The notes below the pieces were generated by a model. The model saw nothing but the letters and a program-made list of their open reading frames with translations. It had not been told where the DNA came from and searched no databases. A stretch of DNA of 53,087 bases, taken from the NCBI GenBank assembly GCA_003695505.1, contig RFIY01000119.1, positions 1 to 53,087 on the forward strand, written 5' to 3'. Source of the stretch: J088 sp003695505 [NCBI: Candidatus Dadabacteria bacterium]. Its GTDB lineage: Bacteria; J088. The translations under genes and the position numbers were made by a program. Positions 16,465 to 23,696 of the stretch are shown here, piece by piece (the first letter of the stretch is position 1; the number at the start of each line of letters is the position of its first letter).

Positions 16465-17688
16465 TCAGGGAACGACGGGTTCCAGGGTCTTTTCATATTC
16501 GAAACACGCTGGTCCAGCCTCTGGCAGTGGTATGGGTTGCCCCGCTTCAGGCCAGGGACTCGACGCCGTCACCGGCTCACAACCGACAATCGCCCGATCG
16601 ATCAGCTCCTCGACCGGTATGCGCGAATTGAACGGATCCTCTGCAAGTTCGACGATGTCGCCAACCGTCAGCTCGCTGGGATATCCGACGCCCACAAAGA
16701 TACACATTTCATCGTCGGCGCTCGGACCGTCGGTCACCGTTCGATCTTCGCGATTACGGTAGTGACATGCCCAGTGAACGCCATCTCCGGCCCGCAATGT
16801 CCAGTCACCTGGTTCATAGAAGAGGATCGGTGGCGCATCCCAGTCAGGATTCACGAAAAACGGCGTCTCGCTTACCTCGCTGGTCGCCCGATCGTATTTG
16901 TTCATCGTAAAGCAGGCGCCTCGCGCATGTGAATGGCTCGAGATCGCGACCATTTCGATGTCGCGTTCGACCGCGCACGTCCACGACTCGATGCGCGCAG
17001 ATTGCCCAGGGATCTCGATCGGATCGCCAATCCCGTAGAAACCGGTCAGCACATGCTCTACTTCTGTTTGCGGTACCCGGTAAAAATTGACCGCGGCATT
17101 GACCAGGACATCTTTGTCGCCCGTATTGATGTAGTGGTGTTCCATGATCAGCGTCAGCGGCGCCACGGCCGGCACCGCAATACCATGCGGCAACCGGGCG
17201 ACCTGGTGCGTAATCTGGCTCGGATACACCGGATACGCCCCCTGCTCCATGATGTCGCCAAGCGCGGCGCAGTCCGTCTGCCCGAGTGGATGCCCGAGAT
17301 ACCTCGCACCGACATCCGTGCCGAAGTACGCATCAAGGACAGAAAACACGCCAACGTGAACGTTCATGTGATGGGTCCAGTCCGAGGTCCGACTTTCAAA
17401 ACCCCCAATCCAGACCAGTTTTTCGTCGCCCTGCGGTTCGAATCGAACGATATCGCACACCGTTGTTTCGCTGCCGGCCGGCACGACGTGCGGCGCCGAC
17501 GTGATCTGGTAGCCAAATTCGGGTTTCGGCAACGACACCCGCAAGTCTTCCGCGCCAGGTGGAACCGATGGATCGCGCGCTGTGTCATCGCGGCACCCCG
17601 CACCGGCACAAACGACCAGCAGAACAACCGCGACCGGAACCAGGTCTGCCCACACCGTCCGCCGGCTGTATTGATTAGCGCGTTTCAT
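16465..17688 (-). CDS. Lipoprotein resembling type II copper ascorbate-dependent monooxygenases
   Basis: The ATG at 17688 gives 407 aa with a type II signal peptide (lipobox about CAGAGC, after a run of Val and Leu). The mature part has the copper-ligand spacing of the PHM/DBM family: paired His in SDWTHHMNVH, His in LIMEHHYINTG, HxH in ISSHSHARGA, and a Met in DDEMCIFVG. PHM-type enzymes hydroxylate C-H bonds using two Cu ions and a reductant. Bacterial homologues are exported, often lipidated and of unknown substrate. Cys pairs (CAVE, GCE) suggest disulfides. The neighbouring gene converges. Confidence 0.8.
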   Translation of the reverse strand: MKRANQYSRRTVWADLVPVAVVLLVVCAGAGCRDDTARDPSVPPGAEDLRVSLPKPEFGYQITSAPHVVPAGSETTVCDIVRFEPQGDEKLVWIGGFESRTSDWTHHMNVHVGVFSVLDAYFGTDVGARYLGHPLGQTDCAALGDIMEQGAYPVYPSQITHQVARLPHGIAVPAVAPLTLIMEHHYINTGDKDVLVNAAVNFYRVPQTEVEHVLTGFYGIGDPIEIPGQSARIESWTCAVERDIEMVAISSHSHARGACFTMNKYDRATSEVSETPFFVNPDWDAPPILFYEPGDWTLRAGDGVHWACHYRNREDRTVTDGPSADDEMCIFVGVGYPSELTVGDIVELAEDPFNSRIPVEELIDRAIVGCEPVTASSPWPEAGQPIPLPEAGPACFEYEKTLEPVVP

Positions 17689-17775
17689 CCCTAGACTCAA
17701 CCACAACGCACCAGCTGAGTCAAGTACAACGAATGGCCGTTCGTTTAAACGCCGATTTGATTTTGGCCCGCGGAC

Positions 17776-17804
17776 TTGACATCGCCCCATGGTCGGACTA
17801 TGAT
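17776..17804 (+). promoter_or_regulatory. Strong sigma-70-type promoter of khpA
   Basis: TTGACA (17776-17781), a 17-bp spacer and TATGAT (17799-17804) form the best promoter in the window. Transcription would start near 17811, leaving a leader of about 58 nt that contains CCGGG...CCCGG and ends in the Shine-Dalgarno AGAGGAGG. Confidence 0.75.
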
Positions 17805-17868
17805 TGCACCTGACAGATGTCCTGGCCGGGGGCTGTGGCCCGGGACTTGTGCAGAGGAGGTGCGCACG

Positions 17869-18099
17869 GTGAAAGAGCTTGTGGAACTGATCGCGCGAAC
17901 GCTGGTTGACCACCCGGATCTGGTCGAGGTCAATGAAATCGACGGGGAAACCTCGAGCATCATCGAATTGCGCGTCGGCAAAGAGGACATTGGCAAGATC
18001 ATCGGACGACAGGGTGCACATGCCCGGGCCATCCGCACGCTCCTGGCTGCCGCCGGCGGCAAATACCGCAAACGATTTACCCTTGAGATCATCGACTGA
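17869..18099 (+). CDS. khpA: KH-domain RNA-binding protein KhpA
   Basis: A 76-aa single KH domain protein, starting at GTG 17869 behind AGAGGAGG. The fold signature [17 protein letters not shown]...[27 protein letters not shown] includes the GxxG loop (GRQG). KhpA binds RNA, usually with a partner of the KhpB/Jag type, and is linked to cell elongation and division in other bacteria. It is usually next to rpsP/rimM; here it stands alone under its own strong promoter. Confidence 0.92.
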   Translation: MKELVELIARTLVDHPDLVEVNEIDGETSSIIELRVGKEDIGKIIGRQGAHARAIRTLLAAAGGKYRKRFTLEIID

Positions 18100-18133
18100 C
18101 GCGCAAGACGTGCGCCACCGGACCCGAATCTCT

Positions 18134-18139
18134 TAGAAT
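18134..18139 (+). promoter_or_regulatory. Possible -10 box before the response-regulator gene
   Basis: TAGAAT at 18134-18139 lies 48 nt before the GTG at 18188. No clear -35 is seen. It would provide a promoter separate from khpA. Confidence 0.35.
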
Positions 18140-18187
18140 AATACGCAGTTTCCGTCCGTTGTTCACTCCTGCCAGGGGACTTGCGCT

Positions 18188-18778
18188 GTGAGCCGACGAC
18201 TATATTGCCCCAGTTGCGGCGTCGACGTCGAGACATTCGTCATGGTTCAGGGGGGCCAGGAGGTGCCGCACTGCAGCATCTGTGGTCTCGTGCTGGACGA
18301 CGACGAAGCGCCATCTGAAACTGGCACACCAGGACGTGCGGCTCTGGCATACGTCCTGATTGCGGAAGACAGCCCGCTGATTTGCAATGCCGTTGCCGAT
18401 ATGCTCGAATCGCAGCACATTGCAATGGAAGTCGGCCGGGCCGCGAATGGCGTGGAATTCGTGTCACAGGCCACGGCACGGTTTCGCCAGCAGGGCAAGC
18501 TCAGCCTGGCGATTCTCGACGTCGAAATGCCCATCATGAATGGTGTTCAGGCCGCCCGCAGCCTGCGTGACCTTGAACGCCAGCTCCACGTTCCCCGCAA
18601 GACACCCGTCCTGTTTTTTACCAGCCGAAAGATTGACGAACGATTCAAACAGATTCTCCAGCAACTGCAACCCTCGTCCTTCGTCAACAAGGGAACGAGT
18701 ACCGATCCCGAGCATCTTGCCCAACGCGTGCGCAAGGTCCTGTCTGTTCTGCTTCCAGGCAAAGTTCCGGCAGCCTGA
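18188..18778 (+). CDS. Zinc-ribbon plus receiver-domain response regulator
   Basis: A 196-aa protein with GTG start at 18188 behind AGGGGA. The first 40 residues contain two CxxC pairs (YCPSCG and HCSICG), a likely zinc ribbon. A receiver domain follows (about 55-190) with acidic ED, phospho-acceptor Asp in LAILDVEMPIMNG, Thr in FFTSRK and Lys in SSFVNKGTS. There is no DNA-binding or enzymatic output domain, so it probably acts by protein contacts. The next gene follows after 14 nt. That position suggests a regulatory part for the envelope TPR system. Confidence 0.87.
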   Translation: MSRRLYCPSCGVDVETFVMVQGGQEVPHCSICGLVLDDDEAPSETGTPGRAALAYVLIAEDSPLICNAVADMLESQHIAMEVGRAANGVEFVSQATARFRQQGKLSLAILDVEMPIMNGVQAARSLRDLERQLHVPRKTPVLFFTSRKIDERFKQILQQLQPSSFVNKGTSTDPEHLAQRVRKVLSVLLPGKVPAA

Positions 18779-18792
18779 ATCCGTTACAGAAT

Positions 18793-19902
18793 ATGCCGCA
18801 AGGACGCTTTCCCATGCCGACGTGTTTGATCGCGCTGCTTCTGGTGCTGCTCAATGCGTGCGCCGGAGCTCCGCGTATCCCGGACACGCCGGAAGCACCA
18901 CCGGAGCACGGCGCGTTCGAGCGGGTATTGCGCATGGATCCCATCACGCTCAACAGCCCCCCGGACGGCATCCGCAACTGGGGACCTGCCGAATTTTTCG
19001 AGGCCGGCAATGACGCCTATGACGATGCCGACTGGCGGACGGCCGTCGCCTGGTATGACCGGATCATCCACGAGTACCCGGAACACGAACTGGTTCCGAG
19101 TGCACTGTTCAACGGCGGACTCGCACTCGAGCAACTCAACGACCTGGGACGCGCCGAGGCCTATTTCGCCGCGATCGTCGATCGGGCATCTGAGAGCGAA
19201 CTGGTGGCAAGCGCATTGTGGAATCTGGTCGAATTGCGGGAAAAGCGCGCGGCCTGGAGTGATGTTCTGCAGACCATCGCCCAGTTTCACGACCTCGACC
19301 TGAGCGATGACGAACGATTCGAACTTGAGGCGCGCGCCTGGATCGCCCGTGCCATCCTCAAGCCGACAGACGCCAACATCGACCGGCTCGAAGCGATCGC
19401 GGCGACATTTCAGGAACGTCTGCGCCGGGGTGCGCAGCTCGGACGGGATACGCTTGCGCGCCTGTACTGGACCGTCGGCGAAATCTGGCTGGGCCGCGCC
19501 CAGGCCGTAATCCCCGACCCGGACAGTCGGCACCTCGAGGACGACCTCGAAACCAAAGCGGCCGCGCTATTGCGTGCTCAGGACGCCTATTTGCGGACGG
19601 TTCGAGCTCTCGATCCGGTCTGGGCCACCGCCGCCGTATTCCGGATCGGCTTTGCCTATGAAAGTTTCTACGCGGACCTGATCAATTCACCAGCACCCTC
19701 CGCACTGAGTGAAGACGAACGAACCGTCTATCTCGAAGAAGTATACAAAACCCTCGCGCCAGTCAAGAAGAAAGCGGAAATGGCGTACGAACGCATCATT
19801 CGCTTCTCGCGGCAATACAGCATCATGAGCGACTGGGTACATCAGGCCGAGGAACGACTCAGTCGTCTGCAGGCCCTGGAACTGCCATCTCCCGGCGGAT
19901 AA
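18793..19902 (+). CDS. TPR lipoprotein, 369 aa
   Basis: The N terminus ends in a lipobox (VLLNAC, about C23), so this is a predicted lipoprotein; an alternative start at 18814 would shorten the signal peptide by seven residues. TPR-type helical pairs follow (for example YDDADWRTAVAWYDRIIHEYP and DLGRAEAYFAAIVDRA) to about residue 350. It is probably co-transcribed with the preceding Zn-ribbon response regulator. It stands just before the group of exported proteins at 20284-28767, from which it is separated by a 381-nt gap with its own promoter. Confidence 0.83.
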   Translation: MPQGRFPMPTCLIALLLVLLNACAGAPRIPDTPEAPPEHGAFERVLRMDPITLNSPPDGIRNWGPAEFFEAGNDAYDDADWRTAVAWYDRIIHEYPEHELVPSALFNGGLALEQLNDLGRAEAYFAAIVDRASESELVASALWNLVELREKRAAWSDVLQTIAQFHDLDLSDDERFELEARAWIARAILKPTDANIDRLEAIAATFQERLRRGAQLGRDTLARLYWTVGEIWLGRAQAVIPDPDSRHLEDDLETKAAALLRAQDAYLRTVRALDPVWATAAVFRIGFAYESFYADLINSPAPSALSEDERTVYLEEVYKTLAPVKKKAEMAYERIIRFSRQYSIMSDWVHQAEERLSRLQALELPSPGG

Positions 19903-20111
19903 CAGCCCGCCGAACCAGCCCCGGTGCCCCACCCGAGCGCCGGGTCCCGACGATAATTGGCACTCGCTACCCCGCCGCTCGACCGCGATGTTTTCCGCTG
20001 GCGGCGTGGTTACCCAGCCGCAATGACGATCACGACGGTGGGCGTGGCCACCACTTCGGCCCGCCCTGCGAATGGAGATTCCTGCGTTGCCTGTCGTGAC
20101 ATCGCTCAGGT

Positions 20112-20141
20112 TTGGCGCATTCGGCGGGTTTTTGATAGGAT
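20112..20141 (+). promoter_or_regulatory. Predicted promoter of the exported TPR operon
   Basis: TTGGCG (20112-20117), an 18-bp spacer and TAGGAT (20136-20141). Transcription would start around 20148, exactly where the first leader hairpin begins. Confidence 0.45.
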
Positions 20142-20148
20142 CGGTGTA

Positions 20149-20224
20149 GCGATATGCATCGCTCAGCGCCGCCTAAAACCTTGTTTTAGCGGCGTCTCCG
20201 GACGGGGAGTGCACCACTGTCCGG
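20149..20224 (+). ncRNA. Candidate structured 5' leader (three consecutive hairpins)
   Basis: Hairpin 1: GCGAT-atgc-ATCGC at 20149-20162. Hairpin 2: CGCCGCCTAAAAC (20167-20179), loop CTT, GTTTTAGCGGCG (20183-20194), 12 bp with one bulged C. Hairpin 3: CCGGAC, a one-sided GGGG bulge, AGTG, loop CAC, CACTGTCCGG (20198-20224), 10 bp. None has a T-tract, so they are not ordinary terminators. I recognise no known riboswitch. It lies about 60 nt before the start codon of an exported-protein operon. Confidence 0.5.
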
Positions 20225-20283
20225 TTGACGGCGTTGCATAGGATCAACAACCGAGGTCACACCTGACAACCAGAGGAAACCGC

Positions 20284-21219
20284 ATGCCTGTTCAGATCGG
20301 CACCGTTACGCGGAACGCGCTTTTTCGGGCCCTGATCCCCACTCTTGTCGGCGTTGCCCTGTCGATACCCGTTACGATTCGGGCGCAAAATATCGATCTG
20401 GATCAGTTCGAGGAGATCGACACATCCGGGCAACCTCTTGCGCCGAAACCTCGAGCAAACAAGACAGGAAGCGGCACTTCAGCAGACCCAACGGCCGGCT
20501 GGGAAGAAGTCGCCCCGTCGGCAGCTCGACCCGCACGGCCTCCCGCAAACCGGATGGATACGGTTGACCTGAAGCCGTCCCCAACCGCGGCCGCGGCACC
20601 GAAGGCGACCCCTGTCGTGCCGCCCCAGGAACCGATCGCGACGCCGGCCGCGCGCTCCCGGGCAGGCGTCGATACGCGGGTGCGCACCCCTGCTGCAAAT
20701 ATTTCTCTCGACGCACGCTTTCAGGATCAGATTCGCGAACTGAACCGCGAAATCGCCACGCTCAAGGAGCGTGTCATCGAGGCGAAAAGCCGCCTGCTCT
20801 CCTACTCTCAAAAGGTCGCACAGGGCTTCGCATCGGGGACGCAACTGTACCTCAAGGTGGACAGCGGCCTGGGCAAGGACTTCATCATCGAGCGGCTCGA
20901 GTTCTATCTGGACGGACACCAGATCTATACACGCGAATTCGAACCGGGGGAAACGGTGGACGAGATCCTGGCATACAAGGGCAGCGTACTTCCCGGCCGC
21001 CACCGCATCGATGTTGAAGCGATTCTGCGCGGCGACGACGGTCTGCTCGACTTTGGACACAAGGCCCGGCTTCGGCTGGAATCTGGTGAATATTTCGCAG
21101 CCAACGAAGGCAAAGTCGTTGAGCTCGACCTCGTGCTGTTCGACCGCGGCGGGCTGTTCAAGGCCATCGAAACCCGGCCAGGCCTGAAGTTCGAGATCGT
21201 CGAACGCGACGTTTTCTGA
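20284..21219 (+). CDS. Exported coiled-coil protein of the TPR operon, 311 aa
   Basis: A signal peptide (about 1-36, ending near TIRA-QN) is followed by a Pro/Ala/Thr-rich, probably disordered stretch (about 50-145). A short coiled coil follows (LNREIATLKERVIEAKSRLL) and then a well-ordered C-terminal domain (about 185-311) with LYLKVDSGLGKDFIIERLEFYLDG... and strand-rich LPGRHRIDVEAILRG. I remember similar proteins next to AgmU/AglT-type genes, sometimes mis-annotated as dihydrolipoamide acetyltransferase because of the Ala/Pro linker. There is no catalytic motif. Expected location is the periplasm. The next gene starts 3 nt or 69 nt after its stop, depending on the start used. Confidence 0.83.
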   Translation: MPVQIGTVTRNALFRALIPTLVGVALSIPVTIRAQNIDLDQFEEIDTSGQPLAPKPRANKTGSGTSADPTAGWEEVAPSAARPARPPANRMDTVDLKPSPTAAAAPKATPVVPPQEPIATPAARSRAGVDTRVRTPAANISLDARFQDQIRELNREIATLKERVIEAKSRLLSYSQKVAQGFASGTQLYLKVDSGLGKDFIIERLEFYLDGHQIYTREFEPGETVDEILAYKGSVLPGRHRIDVEAILRGDDGLLDFGHKARLRLESGEYFAANEGKVVELDLVLFDRGGLFKAIETRPGLKFEIVERDVF

Positions 21220-21221
21220 AC

Positions 21222-23696
21222 TTGATCCCGGGACACCGGCCAACTTCCTGTCAGCGCCTGGCGAACCGTGTTCGCCCGGATCGGCGTGTGCGCGCACAGG
21301 GTCAAAGGGTCGCCATAGCGAGCCTGACACTGCTGCTCCTCGCGACGGGTGTGTTCGGCGGTTTCGGATCAGGACCGCAACACGCCGAGGCGGCCATTTC
21401 GGAACAGCGGCTGCAACGCCTGAACTTTTTTTACCGGTTTCAGCTCGGACGAAACTACTTCAACAGCGGAAGCTACCTGGAGGCAGCGGCGCATTTTCAC
21501 AGCCTGCTAGGACAATACGCATCGCTTCCGAGACCCCTGCAGCTTCAGCTCGACTACTACCTTGGCATTTCCTATCACGAAGCCGGATTATCGGATCGCG
21601 CGCGGCCCCATCTGAAGAAGGTGATTGCAACCGCGTTCATTCCGCAATTCGTCGTCGATGCGGCTGTGGCACAAATGGCAATCGATGCCGCGCGCGGCCA
21701 TGCGGACGAGGTGCAGAAGACATATGACCGGATCGCGGCGCGCAATTTTCCGCCAGACCTGCGCGTCCAGCTCGACTACGGTGCAATCCAGGCCAGATAC
21801 CGGCTCAAGGATTACCGCGGCGTGCGCGATCTGGCGCTACGACTGCCCCCGGGCACGCCAGAATACCCCCGGGGCATATTGCTGTCCGCGCTGTCGATGA
21901 TGGCGACGAAGCAGTACTCGGCGGCAGAGGAAGACCTCATGCGGCTGCTCAACGCTCCTGCCGAACTTGAGTCTGCAGGCATCGACAACCAGATACCGCG
22001 GCTGCAACTGATGCTGGCACAGGTTCGGTTTGACCGCGGAGATTACCGCCGCTGCCTTCAGACCCTCGATCAGATTCAGGCGCCGGAACTTGCTGCGGAT
22101 GTGCTGTATACGCGCGGCTGGGCGCAACTGATGCAACAGCGTTACGACACCGGGCTTGAGACGTTCGAGCGCCTCGTGCGAGACCATCCCGAGGACGAGC
22201 GCAGCGTAGAGGCGACGTTGCTGGGCGGATACACGTTGCTGAACCTTGCACGCTTCCCCGAGGCGTACGCCTACTTCGCCACGCTCGAAACCGAATACAG
22301 AAAGGCCGCCCGGGAATTGTCGCGTTTTCGCGGCGGGTTCAACTCAATCCGCTCGCTTGATCAGTTGCTACAGAGCAATGCCCGACTTGCAAAGGCGCCG
22401 ATCCCGCCTCAGATTCGTGACTGGATCTATCAGAGTCGCGATGTCCGCCTGGCCACCGGAGCACGGGATGAGGTCGCCGCGCTGGGCCGACTGATCGGGG
22501 ATCTGCTTCGTGACCTGAAGCGCATGCGTGTCGTCAGTGCCGGCTTCGGCTCATCGTTCGAAAACCCGGCGACCCTCGAACGGCTGTTGCGCAACGAAAG
22601 CGCGCTGCGGCTGACCGAAATTCGCTCGCGGATTCTGGAATTGATGATCAAGCCGGTACGAGAAGGGCTGCTGGCCTCGCAGACTGGCGAATACAACCTG
22701 ATCAATCAGGCACAAAGCACACGCAAGGAGGCCATCAAGGCGATTCGCACGGTGGCCAATCCCGTCAAGGAACGCGCAACGGCAATCCAGCGATCGCTGC
22801 GCAAAATCCAGCACTACCTGTATCTTGTCGCCGACAAGGAATTGTCAGGAACGCCCGATCCTGCCAGCCGGGATATCAGCGCAACAGTCGAATTGTCCCG
22901 GCCGGCGCTCGACATCCTCGACCAGCTTATGACGGATGAAGAGCGCATCGCCTTCGTGTTGCTCAAGGTCATGGAAGAAGAAGAGCGCCTCTGGTCGGTC
23001 ATCGCCGAAACGATTTCCATTGAACGCGGCGCAGCGGAACGCATTCTTCGCAAGCTTGGCCTGTGGGACTCCCAGGCCTACATCGACCGTCTGGAACTGC
23101 TTTACCGCTCGACCAGTGGCATCGAATCCATCCTCAACGACAATGGCGAGCTGCTGCTGGCAATTCAAACGGGGATCCTCGACGGCGTCATGCGCTATAC
23201 CGACACGATGAATGAAGATCTCGCGGACTTGCGGCAACAGCAGGGTGCCCTCTTTGCCGCCGCAGAGCAGGTACGCCTGCAGCGCGTTGATGTGGCCTGG
23301 GACGGCGAAGTACAGCGCCTGCGTGAAGCCGAAGCCCGGATGGCTGGCGGCAAACTCGACCTGGGATGGCGCATCAAGGAAGTCGAACACGAACTGATGA
23401 ACGACGTCCTGCGCGAGGAGCAGGATCGGCTGCGTGAACTGAATGCCTACTACGACAAGGTTCGCGATCAGGCAGAGGCCGCCGCGCGCGCGATCGATGT
23501 ACTGGATGAACGAATCAGATCTCAAATTGCCGGCTCGGTCCAGGGCGACCGAACGGTTGACCTGTCGAAGTCGCTCGAAATGATCTCGCGCGAACTCGAA
23601 CAGATGGAACGATTTGTCAACGAACTCAGTCGCGGATCGAAATCGATCCTCGAACGCGACAAAGAGTTGCAGTGGGTACCGGAGTACCAGCGATGA
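21222..23696 (+). CDS. Large exported TPR and coiled-coil protein, about 824 aa
   Basis: The N-terminal half contains TPR-like repeats (NFFYRFQLGRNYFNSGSYLE, YYLGISYHEAGLSDRARPH and more, to about residue 380). The C-terminal half is long-helical (about 480-820) with many Leu/Glu/Arg heptads. A hydrophobic signal segment (ASLTLLLLATGVFGGFG) lies at about 32-50. The start is uncertain. TTG 21222 follows the previous stop by 2 nt and GTG 21288 would give a shorter signal peptide; neither has a Shine-Dalgarno, so translational coupling is likely. It overlaps the next gene by ATGA. No enzymatic motif is visible, so a scaffold role in the envelope is likely. Confidence 0.83.
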   Translation: MIPGHRPTSCQRLANRVRPDRRVRAQGQRVAIASLTLLLLATGVFGGFGSGPQHAEAAISEQRLQRLNFFYRFQLGRNYFNSGSYLEAAAHFHSLLGQYASLPRPLQLQLDYYLGISYHEAGLSDRARPHLKKVIATAFIPQFVVDAAVAQMAIDAARGHADEVQKTYDRIAARNFPPDLRVQLDYGAIQARYRLKDYRGVRDLALRLPPGTPEYPRGILLSALSMMATKQYSAAEEDLMRLLNAPAELESAGIDNQIPRLQLMLAQVRFDRGDYRRCLQTLDQIQAPELAADVLYTRGWAQLMQQRYDTGLETFERLVRDHPEDERSVEATLLGGYTLLNLARFPEAYAYFATLETEYRKAARELSRFRGGFNSIRSLDQLLQSNARLAKAPIPPQIRDWIYQSRDVRLATGARDEVAALGRLIGDLLRDLKRMRVVSAGFGSSFENPATLERLLRNESALRLTEIRSRILELMIKPVREGLLASQTGEYNLINQAQSTRKEAIKAIRTVANPVKERATAIQRSLRKIQHYLYLVADKELSGTPDPASRDISATVELSRPALDILDQLMTDEERIAFVLLKVMEEEERLWSVIAETISIERGAAERILRKLGLWDSQAYIDRLELLYRSTSGIESILNDNGELLLAIQTGILDGVMRYTDTMNEDLADLRQQQGALFAAAEQVRLQRVDVAWDGEVQRLREAEARMAGGKLDLGWRIKEVEHELMNDVLREEQDRLRELNAYYDKVRDQAEAAARAIDVLDERIRSQIAGSVQGDRTVDLSKSLEMISRELEQMERFVNELSRGSKSILERDKELQWVPEYQR

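Larger units (their letters stand above)
19903..20283 (+). other. 381-nt intergenic region with promoter and structured leader
   Basis: No convincing gene. A 94-codon frame at 19957 has no ribosome-binding site and no protein-like composition. A GC-rich hairpin (CGGCGG...CCGCCG, about 19893-19912) ends the upstream gene without a T-tract. The 3' half has a promoter at 20112-20141 and three successive hairpins at 20149-20224. A Shine-Dalgarno (AGAGGA) precedes the ATG at 20284. Confidence 0.7.

Noticed and set aside
19951-20135. Sigma-54 site search before the TPR operon (TTGGCAC and TTGGCGC)
   Set aside because: The GC element of the -12 part is missing at the right distance, so no sigma-54 promoter can be claimed despite the NtrC-type gene elsewhere.
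19957-20241. 94-codon plus-strand frame in the 381-nt intergenic region
   Set aside because: No Shine-Dalgarno, atypical composition, and it runs through the predicted promoter and all three leader hairpins.
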